The notes below the pieces were generated by a model, which saw nothing but the letters and a program-made list of their open reading frames with translations, was not told where the DNA came from and searched no databases. Shown here in pieces: positions 20,684 to 29,240 of a stretch of DNA of 64,000 nt. A program made the translations under genes and the position numbers. Position 1 is the stretch's first letter. Each line of letters opens with the position of its first letter. Origin of the DNA: Mesorhizobium sp. PAMC28654 (lineage in GTDB: Bacteria > Pseudomonadota > Alphaproteobacteria > Rhizobiales > Rhizobiaceae). The stretch covers positions 620,001 to 684,000 of the forward strand of contig NZ_CP085135.1 of the NCBI RefSeq assembly GCF_020616515.1. The letters run 5' to 3'.

Positions 20684-21508
20684 GCTTATCCAACCGGGTG
20701 CTCTTTAGGCGCCAGTAATGGAGATAAAGGGGGATGAATAGCTCCGCGCTTTCAATGACGGTGATCAGTTTGCCTGAAACGATGAAATCTTGAACAAGTC
20801 TGCGCGGCATGACCGCGTAGCCCACTCCCGCCACTGCCGCGGACAGCAGTGCGTACCAATCCGGCAGATAGTGTCGCTGCTTGATACTGATCATAGGTCC
20901 CAGCAGTTCACCAATCCGCTGAGTGTGAATATCGGCCTGATCAAACAATAATAGCGAAGTCCCTGACGTTATCCGCCCTTCATCGTTTGGTCGTGGAGGG
21001 TGAACTGGCGAGGCGACTGCAACGTATTCAAGCATGCAAGAGCGACACAATCACACCCACTGGGAGGCGTTGCCTCCGCTGAAACCGCAGCAACAGCAGT
21101 GCCATCGGTTAGCAATTTGACAGTTTCATGTTGATCCGCGCATCTGACGTCCAGCCCTCCAATGCCCAGAGAAACAAACTCGATAGCAACATCGGAAAAC
21201 CATGTTGCCAGCGATCCGTGGTTGACCGCTACGGTTAAGCCGATGGGGCATTCATTGCCAATAAGCGTTTGCCTCGCATCATCAATCAGCAATTCAACTT
21301 GCTGAGCCAAGCGAATCAGCGTTTCACCGGCGTGTGTCAATCGGACCGGAGACGATCGCACGATCAGGATCTGGCCAATGCTTTCCTCGATCTGCTTGAT
21401 TCTCTGGGACATCGCACCTGGAGTTACGTGTAGCAGCGCTGCTGCCGCGTTGAAGCTTCCGGTGTTCTTCAGTGCGAGCAGTGACGATAATTCACGCAGT
21501 TCGATCAT
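20610..21508 (-). pseudogene. ArgP/LysG-like LysR regulator with a frameshift
   Basis: From the ATG at 21506-21508 the reverse strand reads MIELRELSSLLALKNTGSFNAAAALLHVTPGAMSQRIKQIE, a LysR helix-turn-helix of the ArgP/LysG type. The frame is lost near 21030. The first frame ends ...VALACLNTL and the rest (LEYVAVASPV...LPDWYALLSAAVAGVGYAVMPRRLV) lies in another frame, which fits loss of one base around the GCATGCTT at 21027-21034. Restored length is about 299 residues, normal for ArgP. The usual divergent lysE exporter gene is absent; an IS3 element lies there instead. A sequencing error is possible. Confidence 0.7.
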
Positions 21509-21753
21509 GGATACGCATTTCTGTTTGTTGGCTTTGGCGTGACGCTTTGATAGTTGCTGACGGCGTGCCAACTCTATCCCGGAAGGCCGTTGGATATCAG
21601 CATGACCCGTCGATCCGCCGCGGAAATTGTTAAGAAGCCGCGACCAAGTCCTGCGCATCGCTCCGCAGTGTTCCCCGTCAGCACCTGTGTCCCAGATTTG
21701 AGGTTGTGAATTAAGGAGGGTTTTGATCTCGTCGTCACGACGAAGGAACCAAG

Positions 21754-22128
21754 ATGAGCCCTAAATCCTCAAGTGCCAAGAAGCCTGCCGAGCAGGTGGT
21801 AAAGGACATTCGCCGGGCGACCCGGCGGCATTTTTCAGCGGAAGACAAGATCCGGATCGTGCTGGACGGGCTGCGCGGCGAAGACAGCATCGCCGAGCTG
21901 TGCCGCAAGGAAGGGATCGCGCAGAGCCTGTATTACACCTGGTCCAAGGAGTTCATGGAGGCCGGCAAGCGCCGATTGGCGGGTGATACCGCTCGTGCTG
22001 CCACCAGCGACGAGGTCAAGGATTTGCGCCGGGAGGCCGGCGCGCTGAAGGAATGCGTCGCTGATCTGACACTGGAAAACCGTCTGCTCAAAAAAAGCAT
22101 GATCGCGGATGGGGACGAGCAAGAATGA
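21754..22128 (+). CDS. IS3-family transposase OrfA
   Basis: 124 residues with a helix-turn-helix (ARRHFSAEDKIRIVLDGLRGEDSIAELCRKEGIAQSLYYTWSKEF) and a C-terminal leucine-rich coiled coil (VADLTLENRLLKKS). It binds the element's ends. Its stop overlaps the orfB start as ATGA (22125-22128). GGAGG lies about 40 bases upstream, and AAGGAACCAAG is nearer the ATG. Confidence 0.88.
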   Translation: MSPKSSSAKKPAEQVVKDIRRATRRHFSAEDKIRIVLDGLRGEDSIAELCRKEGIAQSLYYTWSKEFMEAGKRRLAGDTARAATSDEVKDLRREAGALKECVADLTLENRLLKKSMIADGDEQE

Positions 22129-23105
22129 GATATCCCGCATCCGAAAAGCTCGAGATCATCAGGATCGTCGAGCAGTCACACCTGCCAACCCGCAAAACGC
22201 TGGACCGACTGGGCATCCCGCGCCGGACCTTCTATCGCTGGTATGACCGTTATGTCGAGGGCGGGCCTGAGGCGCTGCAGGATCGGCCCTCGGCGCCGAG
22301 CCGGGTGTGGAACCGCATCCCGCCTGCCATCCATGACCAGATCATCGAACTGGCGCTGGAGCAGTCCGAGCTCTCCCCGCGCGAACTGGCAGTACGGTTC
22401 ACCGACGAGACGCGCTACTTCGTGTCAGAAGCCAGCGTTTACCGGCTCCTCAAGGCCTACGATCTGATCACCAGCCCGGCCTATGTGGTGATCAAGGCGG
22501 CGAACGAGTTCCACACCAAGACGACGCGACCCAACGAGATGTGGCAGACGGACTTCACCTACTTCAAGATCATCGGCTGGGGCTGGATGTACCTGTCGAC
22601 CGTGCTCGACGATTACTCCCGCTACATCATCGCCTGGAAACTGTGCAGCACCATGCGGGCCGAGGACGTCACCGACACGCTGGACATGGCACTTACTGCC
22701 TCAGGGTGCGACCAGGCCCATGTGCACCACAAGCCTCGGCTGCTCAGCGATAATGGCCCCAGCTACATCGCCGGCGAACTGGCGGACTATATCCAGGACC
22801 AACGCATGAGCCATGTCCGGGGCGCTCCAATGCATCCCCAGACCCAAGGCAAGATCGAGCGCTGGCACCAGACCCTCAAAAACCGAATCCTCTTGGAGAA
22901 CTACTTTCTGCCCGGCGACCTTGAGGCCCAGATCGCAGCCTTCGTCGAACATTACAACCATCGACGCTACCACGAGAGCCTGGCCAACGTAACGCCAGCC
23001 GACGCCTACTTCGGCAGGGCCGCAGCCATTATCAAACAGCGAGAAAGGATCAAACGCCAAACCATCCAACATCGGCGCTTGCAGCACCGCAAGATCGCCG
23101 CTTAA
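22125..23105 (+). CDS. IS3-family transposase OrfB (DDE integrase)
   Basis: 326 residues with a helix-turn-helix N-terminus and an rve catalytic core. Motifs: WQTDFTYFK (first Asp), LLSDNGPSY (second Asp) and the Glu in TQGKIERWHQTLKNR, followed by EHYNHRRYHESL. It is intact. Translation is probably coupled to orfA through the ATGA overlap rather than a frameshifted fusion. Confidence 0.92.
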   Translation: MRYPASEKLEIIRIVEQSHLPTRKTLDRLGIPRRTFYRWYDRYVEGGPEALQDRPSAPSRVWNRIPPAIHDQIIELALEQSELSPRELAVRFTDETRYFVSEASVYRLLKAYDLITSPAYVVIKAANEFHTKTTRPNEMWQTDFTYFKIIGWGWMYLSTVLDDYSRYIIAWKLCSTMRAEDVTDTLDMALTASGCDQAHVHHKPRLLSDNGPSYIAGELADYIQDQRMSHVRGAPMHPQTQGKIERWHQTLKNRILLENYFLPGDLEAQIAAFVEHYNHRRYHESLANVTPADAYFGRAAAIIKQRERIKRQTIQHRRLQHRKIAA

Positions 23106-23292
23106 CATCAACCCCAAGATGAGGCCGACACTCCGCTAATCTGCGATCCAATCTGAGCCAAATGATCTGACGACGGACACGCCCGAGCGAAAATCGCTAT
23201 GTGGCCTTAACCAGATAATTTTTGACCTGCCCTCATGCGCGGGCCGGCGCGCGGCTGTGTAAATCTTTCCGATGCCGCCGTTGGAAACCACC

Positions 23293-23403
23293 ATGAAGAT
23301 CAAAGCAGCCGTTCTGGAAGAAATGGGCCTTGAGCGCCCCTACGCCAGGTCCCTACCGCTCAAGGTGCGGTTCGTTGATCTGGAAGGTCCTGGACCCGGC
23401 GAG
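23293..23403 (+). pseudogene. Zinc alcohol dehydrogenase 5' fragment
   Basis: The frame MKIKAAVLEEMGLERPYARSLPLKVRFVDLEGPGPGEV matches the N-terminus of zinc-dependent alcohol dehydrogenases. It then breaks off within 40 codons into unrelated sequence. It is a truncated remnant. Confidence 0.6.
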
Positions 23404-23414
23404 GTTGGCGCAAG

Positions 23415-23621
23415 TGGCGCGAGCATTTCGGTGTCGACCGCCTGATTACCAAGCGCCCGCAATTCATCAACAACTATGAAATGCTGCTTCGGGCATGCCG
23501 AGCCGGTCAAGGCGTGGCCATGGGCATATTACACTTTGCACAGGAGGAACTTGCTCGAAGGCTCGCTGGTCCGGATTTGCATCAAAAATGGGCGGTCAGT
23601 CTGTCGAGTCATCCTGGGTAG
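23415..23621 (+). pseudogene. LysR substrate-binding domain 3' fragment
   Basis: An open stretch WREHFGVDRLITKRPQF, then NNYEMLLRACRAGQGVAMGI to a TAG at 23619. It resembles the end of a GcvA-type LysR effector domain (ligand-pocket helix and GxGVA turn). It has no start or DNA-binding half and directly abuts the dehydrogenase scrap. Confidence 0.4.
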
Positions 23622-24132
23622 GCCGCCTGTCGCGCTGATGGCCTTCCCGACAAGGCCAAGCCCCTCGTAGGGCAATGCGCGCGAGATCAACTGGTTCGAC
23701 CTTGACCGGCAGGCCGTGCACCGCAGCAGCGTGGGATGGAATGAGTTTTGTCAGGCCAATGTCGATGCCGAGAGTCACCGGTCCGGCGCCTTGGGCAGCG
23801 CGATCGCGGCCGAGACGAATGAGCCGTTCGCGATCGAGAGCCGCCATATTGCACTTTCCAAGATGCCTTTGCAGCATGTCGAGTGTCGCGGCCTTGGAGC
23901 GGAGAGGGACTTGCCTACATCGCAAATGTCGTCGATATGAAGGTTGATCAGTTGGCCGAAAGTCTTCAGTCGCGCTACACGGGATTTGCTCGGCCTCTCG
24001 CCAAGATCGATTTGGCGCTCGGCATCGGTTGCCCAGCGCCTTGCGTCGTCCCGGCGCAGGAAGGTCTCGCTGACGTAGCGACCCTTGCGACGGACTTGGA
24101 CACGCCACGAACCGGACTGGCGTAAATTCGTG
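23600..24132 (-). pseudogene. Tyrosine-recombinase integrase remnant (no catalytic domain)
   Basis: On the reverse strand the sequence begins RQSGSWRVQVRRKGRYVSETF, then LRRDDARRWATDAERQIDLGE and TFGQLINLHIDDICDVG. This is the arm-type and core-binding (SAM-like) N-terminal half of phage-type integrases. The frame shifts near 23900 (continuing PLRSKAATLDMLQRHLGKC) and again near 23665. It stops after RDRRPTQDDSTD, where the catalytic domain with Arg-His-Arg-Tyr should begin. It is therefore a dead, decayed integrase, probably of the element that brought the trb genes next door. Confidence 0.65.
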
Positions 24133-24144
24133 TGTGCTTGGCAA

Positions 24145-24606
24145 TGGCTAACAATTTGATGTTAAAGAAAAAATGCTGAAGTATCAAGAGCATAGACTAT
24201 CTATTGCACCTATGATGGATGGGGCGGATACCTAAGTATAATCAGCTAGTTAGGGGATGTTGTGTGCAAAAATCGCACACGAAAGTTCTGCTTCTCTTCA
24301 TTTTTCGTTCCCACGACGGAGCCGCCGACAGCCCTTTTCGGACGCTCTTCTGCCGACGAAATTGACCGCTTCAATGCGGATGTTCGCCTGGATATCCGTG
24401 AACCTCATTGTCCGTCGCGGCGTCCAATTTACCTGGGGTTCTTGGAAGCTTTTCGAACTTTTTGGCTCGCGCCTCCAACTGAATTGCGTGTGCTTTTCAA
24501 GGAGGTTGGCGGGTCTGGATCCGCAGTGGTGCAAACTTGATCGAGGCGCCTACTGGGGGTTCGAGTCGGGAGACCGCTACCGCCTTTCCCCCCATGTGAG
24601 GCTCCG
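24145..24606. other. Intergenic region without a supported gene
   Basis: About 460 bases between the integrase remnant and copG. Open frames here show no protein-like composition. A string resembling a tRNA T-loop at 24555-24565 has no matching stem. Nothing else is seen. Confidence 0.4.
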
Positions 24607-25062
24607 ATGGCAAAGGTTCCGCGCAAACAACGTCTGTCGGTCTATCTTAATCCGAGGGTCATGAGCAGGCTCGCCGAGCATGCGGCGCGCCGAGATCTTT
24701 CGCGGTCGCTCGTCGCGGAGGCGGCCATCGAGTCGTTCCTCTCACCCGATGCCGCCGAGCGACAGGAGGCGGCGATTACCAAGCGGCTCGACCAGATCGA
24801 TCGTCGCATGACACGCCAGGAGCGCGATGTTGGAATCGCCGTGGAGACGCTCGCTGTTTTCGTCCGCTTCTGGCTGGCGACAACACCAGCGTTGCCCGAG
24901 CCCGCGGCGCATGCTGCCCACGCCAAGGCCGGTGAGCGCTATGATGCCTTCGTCACCGCGCTCGGCCGGCGCCTGGCGAAAGGTCCAAAGCTTCGACAGG
25001 AAATCTCCGAGGACATCGATGGCGGCCTGGACACACTCCAGACCGGCAAGCCCGTGGGCTAA
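24607..25062 (+). CDS. CopG-type ribbon-helix-helix protein of the trb locus
   Basis: 151 residues. The N-terminus MAKVPRKQRLSVYLNPRVMSRLAEHAARRDLSRSLVAEAAIESFL fits a ribbon-helix-helix DNA-binding domain, followed by a helical region EAAITKRLDQIDRRMTRQERD. A gene of this type commonly lies between traG and trbB in alphaproteobacterial conjugation loci, where it is presumed to regulate transfer genes. Here no traG is upstream, and trbB is 1.2 kb away instead of adjacent. Confidence 0.75.
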   Translation: MAKVPRKQRLSVYLNPRVMSRLAEHAARRDLSRSLVAEAAIESFLSPDAAERQEAAITKRLDQIDRRMTRQERDVGIAVETLAVFVRFWLATTPALPEPAAHAAHAKAGERYDAFVTALGRRLAKGPKLRQEISEDIDGGLDTLQTGKPVG

Positions 25063-25363
25063 ATGGACGGGCGGACTGAGATTTCGCAAGCATCGATATG
25101 TCGAGACATATCAGAGCGTTGGAATGATATGTTGTCATAGATCACGCTTTGCCAACCAGTCGAGTTTGGCAGAAGAAAACTAGACAGAAGCAGGATGGGG
25201 TCGCTTTTACGGGAGCCATGTTGGGCGCGAAATCCTTTTAAGATCCGTGGTTGCATGAGGGGCCACTTCTTCATGAGCTTCCATGATCACTTGGAAAAAA
25301 CAGCCGTCTGAGCCGAATCAGTTTTTTCAGTGGCTAAGTGGCGTCAGGATTTTTCGTTGAAAA

Positions 25364-25383
25364 TTATAGTCTGTATGCTATAA
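25364..25383. promoter_or_regulatory. Candidate toxin-antitoxin operator
   Basis: Inverted repeat TTATAG / CTATAA with an 8-base spacer, ending 12 bases before the toxin ATG. Short AT-rich palindromes at this place are typical autoregulatory sites of type II modules. Confidence 0.4.
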
Positions 25384-25394
25384 GGCAAGCGAGA

Positions 25395-25769
25395 ATGAAA
25401 AACCAAAAGCCTGCGGTATGGATGGGGTCGTCGAAGGACGACCTGCGCGAGTTTCCGGTCGATGTTCGCCGGTTGATGGGTGTCGCAATCAACGACGCCC
25501 AGAATGGTGAGGAGCACCCGGCTGTCAAAGCCCTGAAAGGGTTTGGGGGCCGTAGCATCCTCGAGGTGGTCGACGACTTCGACGGAGATACCTACCGGGC
25601 CGTCTATGCGGTGCGCTTTGCCGGAGTGATCTACGTGCTTCATTGCTTCCAGAAGAAGTCGAAGAAGGGCAGGGAGACACCCAAGCACGAAATCGATCTC
25701 GTGACAGTGCGATTGAAGGCGGCCGAAGCGCACTACCGCGAAAACTATGGGAAAGGAACGAAGTCATGA
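25395..25769 (+). CDS. HigB/RelE-like toxin (phage Gp49-like)
   Basis: 124 residues from the ATG at 25395 (MKNQKPAVWMGSSKDDLREFPVDVRRLMG). GDTYRAVYAVRFAGVIYVLHCFQKKSKKGRETPKHEIDL is the Gp49/HigB core, a RelE-fold mRNA interferase. The basic KKSKKG loop and Arg residues fit ribosome/RNA binding. Its stop overlaps the antitoxin ATG (ATGA), the reversed toxin-first order seen in HigBA. It lies inside the trb locus, between copG and trbB. Confidence 0.85.
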   Translation: MKNQKPAVWMGSSKDDLREFPVDVRRLMGVAINDAQNGEEHPAVKALKGFGGRSILEVVDDFDGDTYRAVYAVRFAGVIYVLHCFQKKSKKGRETPKHEIDLVTVRLKAAEAHYRENYGKGTKS

Positions 25770-26083
25770 CAGAAGACATCACCGCCGAAGTGAGCAGCGG
25801 CAACGTGTTTGCGGACCTCGGCTTTGACAATCCCGAAGAGGAATTGCTCAAGGCCAAGCTGGCCCGCGAGATCCGCGCCATTATCAAGCGCCGGCGTCTG
25901 ACCCAGGCGAAGTCGGCCGAACTGCTCGGAATGAAACAGCCCGACGTCTCCGCGATCGCCACCGGGCGTACGGGCAAGTTTTCAATAGACAGGCTGGTTC
26001 GCTGTCTGGATCGGCTCGACTACAAGGTCGACGTGGTGGTTCGCCACAAGCCTCGACGGTCAACTCGTGCTGAGGCCGCTTGA
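25766..26083 (+). CDS. HigA-like Xre antitoxin
   Basis: 105 residues with an Xre helix-turn-helix (KLAREIRAIIKRRRLTQAKSAELLGMKQPDVSAIATGRTGKFSIDRLVRCLDRL, residues ~30-83). It should bind the toxin and repress the operon through the palindrome at 25364. Start is the ATG at 25766, overlapping the toxin stop. Confidence 0.86.
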   Translation: MTEDITAEVSSGNVFADLGFDNPEEELLKAKLAREIRAIIKRRRLTQAKSAELLGMKQPDVSAIATGRTGKFSIDRLVRCLDRLDYKVDVVVRHKPRRSTRAEAA

Positions 26084-26299
26084 TCAGACGGCCTTGCCGA
26101 CGAGCTCACATTTGACGTCGGGCGCCGCCCTTGCCTGAAGATCATCAGCCTTGATTACAGGTCGGCGCCGCCAATCTCCTGTATTTGCATGCTACGCCAC
26201 TACGCCTCGATATAGGTGTTGAAACCACTCGAGATGCGGCTCTCTTAATCATCCCCGTCCAGGGGTCGCCCATGTCTCCCGGATCGAAACGGGGACAGG

Positions 26300-27316
26300 A
26301 TGGCAGCTTCGCCTCACAATTCAGAAGGTCTGGCGCGCGGCGCGCGTATGCTGCGCACAGCGCTGGGACCTGCGATCGCCCGCTATCTCGACGATGCGAG
26401 CATCGTTGAAGTGATGCTCAACCCAGATGGGCGCTTGTGGATCGACCGTTTGTCCGAGGGGTTGTCCGACACAGGCGAACGTCTGTCGGCGGCGGACGGC
26501 GAGCGCATCGTTCGCCTCGTTGCTCATCATGTCGGCGCCGAAGTCCATGCCGGCGCCCCGCGCGTCTCGGCCGAGCTGCCCGAGACGGGCGAGCGGTTCG
26601 AGGGGCTTCTTCCTCTCGTCGTCGCGGCGCCCGCCTTCGCGATCCGCAAGCCTGCCGTCGCCATCTTCACCCTCGAAGATTATGTCGCGACCGGGATTAT
26701 GTCGGCGCGCCAGGCGGACGCGCTGCGCCAGGGCGTTGCAAACCGCGCGAACATTCTCGTTGCAGGCGGCACATCCACGGGCAAGACCACGCTGATCAAC
26801 GCGCTGCTCGCTGAAGTGGCCAAGACCGCCGATCGCGTCGTCATCATCGAGGATACGCGCGAGCTGCAATGCGCCGCGCGCAATCTCGTGGCGATGCGCA
26901 CGAAAGACGGCGTCGCGTCTCTATCTGATCTTGTTCGCTCATCGCTGCGCCTGCGCCCCGACCGCATTCCGGTCGGCGAAGTGCGCGGGGCCGAGGCGCT
27001 CGAACTGCTCAAGGCCTGGGGCACCGGCCACCCCGGCGGCCTCGGCACGATCCACGCCGGCAGCGCCATCGGCGCGCTCCGCCGCATGGAACAGCTCATC
27101 CAGGAAGCCGTCGTCACGGTTCCCCGCGCGCTGATCGCCGAAACGATCGACCTGGTTGCCGTCCTTTCCGGCCGCGGCTCCGCGCGCCGGCTGTCCGAAC
27201 TCGCCCGTGTCGATGGCCTGCGCCCGGACGGCGATTACCTGGTCGCGCCAGCCGTCATCGAGGGCGACGACAGCCCGACCTTGCTCGTCCAAAGCCCTGA
27301 AGGAGAAAATCCGTGA
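26300..27316 (+). CDS. trbB: Conjugal transfer ATPase TrbB
   Basis: 338 residues of the VirB11/TrbB secretion ATPase family. Walker A is GGTSTGKTT (residues 156-164); [12 protein letters not shown] is the Asp box; [40 protein letters not shown] carries the Walker B and His box. The hexamer sits at the cytoplasmic base of a mating-pair type IV secretion channel. It appears intact but only trbC and a stump of trbD follow, so it cannot be part of a working transfer system from this locus alone. Confidence 0.93.
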   Translation: MAASPHNSEGLARGARMLRTALGPAIARYLDDASIVEVMLNPDGRLWIDRLSEGLSDTGERLSAADGERIVRLVAHHVGAEVHAGAPRVSAELPETGERFEGLLPLVVAAPAFAIRKPAVAIFTLEDYVATGIMSARQADALRQGVANRANILVAGGTSTGKTTLINALLAEVAKTADRVVIIEDTRELQCAARNLVAMRTKDGVASLSDLVRSSLRLRPDRIPVGEVRGAEALELLKAWGTGHPGGLGTIHAGSAIGALRRMEQLIQEAVVTVPRALIAETIDLVAVLSGRGSARRLSELARVDGLRPDGDYLVAPAVIEGDDSPTLLVQSPEGENP

Positions 27317-27645
27317 TCCAACGCCTGCGCCTCGCGCGCCATCGTCTCGCCATGACCGTTTCGGTTCCCACGCTCATCCTGGTGATGGCCGCGCCCGCCC
27401 ATGCCTCCGGCTCTTCGATGCCGTGGGAACAGCCGCTGCAACAGATCCTCCAGTCGATCGAGGGCCCGGTCGCCAAGATCATGGCGGTGATCATCATCAT
27501 CGTCACCGGCCTGACGCTCGCCTTCGGCGACACGTCGGGTGGCTTCCGCCGGCTCATCCAGATCGTGTTCGGCCTGTCCATCGCTTTCGCGGCGTCGAGC
27601 TTCTTCCTGTCGTTCTTCTCGTTCGGCGGCGGAGCGCTGATCTGA
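27313..27645 (+). CDS. trbC: Conjugal transfer pilin-like protein TrbC
   Basis: 110 residues starting at GTG 27313, which overlaps the trbB stop. A signal/leader region (RLRLARHRLAMTVSVPTLILVMAAPAHAS) is followed by two transmembrane helices. This is the TrbC/VirB2 layout; the processed product is the pilus subunit. The stop (27643-27645) overlaps the trbD ATG. Confidence 0.88.
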   Translation: MIQRLRLARHRLAMTVSVPTLILVMAAPAHASGSSMPWEQPLQQILQSIEGPVAKIMAVIIIIVTGLTLAFGDTSGGFRRLIQIVFGLSIAFAASSFFLSFFSFGGGALI

Positions 27646-27815
27646 TGGCGGGTGCTGTCGAACATGGCGGCCCAATGCCGGATTATGCAGTGCCCGGCTA
27701 CGAGATCGCTACGACGCTGGACGTTCCCGTCAGCCGCTTCTTCGACGGCCTGCCGGGAAACGATGAGACCTGCGTCGAGGCGCGGCCCCTACGCGTCTTG
27801 AGGGCGGGCGAGGTT
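27645..27815 (+). pseudogene. trbD stump joined to an Xre-regulator fragment
   Basis: From the ATG at 27645, MAGAVEHGGPMPDYAVPGYE resembles the start of TrbD. At about 27700 the frame changes character to IATTLDVPVSRFFDGLPGN, which resembles the end of an Xre helix-turn-helix domain and linker in rhizobial regulators, then continues DETCVEARPL. TrbD normally continues with membrane segments, which are absent. The junction looks like an illegitimate recombination endpoint. The Xre assignment rests on a short stretch. Confidence 0.5.
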
Positions 27816-27820
27816 CTGCA

Positions 27821-28000
27821 CTGGGCACCCTCGGCGGTGTGCTCACCATCGCCTCGCTCACCACCACGATGGAATTCCAGTCCATCCCCGCCTACGTCCA
27901 GCAGGTCGTCTCCGGCCTCATCCTCATTCTGCTTGTCGTTCTCGACCGTACGGTTCGGACGGGCTCGCGGAGTCATGCCGCGGCAGTCGCCTCGGCTTAA
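27821..28000 (+). pseudogene. Sugar ABC permease (RbsC type) 3' fragment
   Basis: 59 residues, LGTLGGVLTIASLTTTMEF and onward, with PAYVQQVVSGLILILLVVLDRT before the stop at 27998-28000. This is the last helix and tail of a ribose/xylose-type ABC permease. The rest of the gene is missing. It lies 24 bases before the matching binding-protein remnant, as in intact sugar operons. Confidence 0.7.
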
Positions 28001-28024
28001 CCACCAGAATTCAACAGGGAGGAA

Positions 28025-28963
28025 ATGATGATTACCAGGAAAAGTACATTGCTTGTCGGCACCATGGCGCTTTTGGCTTCGGCCGGTTGGGCTGAAGCCA
28101 AAACGGTATGCTACGTGACGGCAGCAGACTCTCACGCCTACGTCACCCCAGCGAACAAGGCGCTCGATGCCCGCGCAAAGGAACTCGGCATCGACGTGCT
28201 CAGCCTTAGTCAGAACTTCGATGTCCAGACTGGCACCGAATAGATCAACACCTGCATCGCGCGCAAGGCCGACGGCATCATTCTGTGGCCACTCGACCCG
28301 CAGGCCTACATACCGGCTCAGGCGCGCGCACAACAGGCCAACATCCCGGCGATCCTGATCAATTCGCCGATGAATGATCAGGCCAAGCCCTTCATCAAGT
28401 CGTTCACCGGACCGGACGTCTATTCGGAAGGCGAGATGGCGGCAGACTCGCTGAACAAGGCGCTCAACGGGCAGGGTTCGGTTGTCATTATCGCCGGCCA
28501 GGCCGGCAATGGCACCACGATCGGCCGCGTCGCTGGTTTCACCGATCATCTCAAGAATCTCGGCAGCAAGATCGAGGTTCTCGACACCGTAAACGCCGAC
28601 TTCGACCAGCAGAAGGCTCTAGTCGCTAGCCGAGATCTGATCACTCGGTTTGGTGATTAGATCGCGGGCGTCTACGCGAACGACGACACTATGGCGCGCG
28701 GTTTCATCGATGCCTGGAAGGAGGCGAACCCCGGCAAGCCCACACCGCCGACCGTCGGCATCAATGGTCAGAAGGACGCCTTTGCTTCGATCAAGTCCGG
28801 CGAGATGTATTCGACCATCGTCCAGTCGCCTGTCGAAGACGGCAAGCTCGCCATTAATACCATGGCCGACATCCTGGACGGCAAGGAAGTGAAGGATCGC
28901 ATTCCGATCCCGCTGACGGTCGTCACCAAGGACAACGTCGACGCGGTCAAGCCGGCGTTCTGA
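28025..28963 (+). pseudogene. Sugar ABC transporter substrate-binding protein with two amber codons
   Basis: One frame from 28025 to 28963 (312 codons) broken by TAG at 28241-28243 and 28658-28660. It has a signal peptide (STLLVGTMALLASAGWAEA) and the periplasmic-binding-protein 4 fold (CIARKADGIILWPLDPQAYIPAQ, FGD*IAGVYANDDTMARGF, PTVGINGQKDAF). In relatives both stop positions are typically Gln (TEQINTCIA, GDQIAGV), so each is a likely CAG to TAG change. GGGAGGAA precedes the ATG. The rest of the coding sequence is well preserved, so inactivation is not ancient. Confidence 0.8.
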
Positions 28964-28996
28964 TCATCGAGGTCGGACTTCAGATTTGCCAGAGTT

Positions 28997-29022
28997 GCCG
29001 GTCGCTACCGCGACCGGCTTTT
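28997..29022 (+). terminator. Terminator after sugar-binding-protein pseudogene
   Basis: Perfect 8-bp stem GCCGGTCG / CGACCGGC with a 6-base loop, followed by TTTTC, 34 bases after the stop codon. Confidence 0.75.
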
Positions 29023-29240
29023 CTGTTACCGGCCGGAACTTGCAAACAGCCAAGACGGGTTTCAAATCGCTCGGTCTCATCAGTCACAGCAGAGCAAAGC
29101 GAGACAGTCACAGTACCGGTCACGCTGGTTCAGCGGGCTTCAACTGGGCTCAACCATCGACAATCTATTCACCGGCGAGACGAACGATAGGCGCAATCGA
29201 CCGCTGGTCGGATGCAGACCCATCAAGGTCTCAGGGCCAT

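Larger units (their letters stand above)
21688..23130 (+). mobile_element. IS3-family insertion sequence, 1443 bp
   Basis: Contains an orfA/orfB transposase pair. Imperfect terminal inverted repeats are seen: left TGTCCCAGATTTGAGGTTG, and the right end in reverse complement starts TGTCGGCC and continues CTCATCTTGGGGTTG. No clear flanking direct repeat is present (CTG against CTC), so one flank may have changed or the ends may be off by a few bases. Confidence 0.72.

Noticed and set aside
24540..24600. A GGTTCGAGTC string resembling a tRNA T-arm
   Set aside because: No matching stem, anticodon arm or acceptor could be built around it, and no CCA-like end; not an att site on this evidence.
24257..24664. 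Plus-strand frame ahead of copG
   Set aside because: Composition (many Arg, Ser, Cys, Trp without pattern) is not protein-like and it overlaps the better supported copG start.
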